From Chloroflexota bacterium (GTDB taxonomy: Bacteria > Chloroflexota > Dehalococcoidia > Lucifugimonadales > JADFKI01), in the NCBI GenBank assembly GCA_024648655.1, contig JAGGDZ010000139.1, forward strand, positions 1 through 6,050: a stretch of 6,050 nt of DNA, given 5' to 3'. Below, piece after piece: positions 5,874 to 6,050 of the stretch. How positions within the stretch are numbered: the stretch's first letter is position 1; the number at the start of each line of letters is the position of its first letter. Position numbers and translations under genes: made by a program. The notes below the pieces were generated by a model. The model saw only the letters and a list, made by a program, of their open reading frames with translations. It was not told the origin of the DNA and did not search any database.

Positions 5874-6050
5874 ATGGCAAATATAGATCCAACGACTGCG
5901 GGCGTCGCTACTTCCGATGGGACATCGACTGACGGCGGGTTCATAAATAACGCCCTTGCCCGAAACGGCGACCTGGTGTGGTACATCGGCGGCTCGGCAG
6001 CCGTAGCCGCATGCCTTGTCATCTGTCTTGCGATATGGGGCCCAGGCATG
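5874..6050 (+). CDS. Probable ProW-like permease subunit, N-terminal part only
   Basis: The frame opens with ATG eight bases after the ATPase stop and stays open to the window end (59 codons). It starts MANIDPTTAGVATSDGTSTD, a polar, Ser/Thr/Gly-rich cytoplasmic-type leader. A hydrophobic segment at residues 34-56, LVWYIGGSAAVAACLVICLA and on, then fits a first membrane helix. Position directly after a ProV-type ATPase makes the transmembrane permease of the same quaternary-amine transporter the most likely identity, and ProW proteins often have such an N-terminal extension before the helices. The conserved permease loop is beyond the window, so the identity rests on context. A fused permease/binding protein or a separate membrane protein is possible. 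Confidence 0.65.
   Translation, partial: MANIDPTTAGVATSDGTSTDGGFINNALARNGDLVWYIGGSAAVAACLVICLAIWGPGM

Noticed and set aside
5414..6049. 211-codon minus-strand frame over the end of the ATPase gene and the permease start.
   Set aside because: It is antisense to the CBS part of the ATPase and the membrane protein start, and its Pro/Arg/Ser-rich translation looks like a GC-driven shadow.
1..6050. CRISPR array, tRNA or rRNA genes, phage or defence cassette.
   Set aside because: No regularly spaced direct repeats, cloverleaf-like segments, or phage/nuclease-type proteins were seen; the two mobile-element traces are ordinary insertion sequences.

Overview
The window looks like a piece of an environmental bacterial chromosome of moderately high GC. 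Gene content suggests a Chloroflexota-type lineage (SAR202/Dehalococcoidia-like). That is inference from the combination of a Vms1-type GGQ protein, a large esterase-like hydrolase of the Abhydrolase_10 type and a ProV-type transporter ATPase. No marker gene here settles the taxonomy.

Left part, 1-1320: a short decayed stretch (1-73, minus strand) resembles the N-terminal part of an IS256-type transposase carrying a one-base frameshift. Next to it sits a complete IS630-family insertion sequence (76-1316, 1241 bp), with matching imperfect terminal inverted repeats and TA dinucleotides at both junctions. Its transposase is split into two minus-strand frames that join by a -1 shift at a run of seven A residues, giving a 372-residue DDE transposase.

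Middle part, 1337-4102: two minus-strand genes in tandem, transcribed from right to left. The first is a 663-residue alpha/beta hydrolase with a GTG start and a perfect AAGGAGG ribosome-binding site. Fifteen bases after its stop begins a 252-residue protein with a GGQ loop, best read as a Vms1/Ankzf1-like release factor (VLRF1-type peptidyl-tRNA hydrolase) involved in rescue of stalled ribosomes or nascent-chain release. The IS630 element landed 17-18 bp beyond the stop codon of this gene, so the gene is intact.

Right part, 4103-6050: a 539-bp divergent intergenic region with no convincing gene separates the minus-strand pair from a plus-strand transporter operon. This operon begins with a ProV/OpuAA-type ABC ATPase with a C-terminal CBS-domain region (407 residues). 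Eight bases later comes the start of a membrane protein, presumably the ProW-like permease, which runs off the window. Together these would form a quaternary-amine (glycine betaine/proline) uptake system.

I do not see a clearly new multi-gene system. The items most worth a second look are the bacterial Vms1-like protein coupled to the hydrolase and the frameshifted IS630 transposase.
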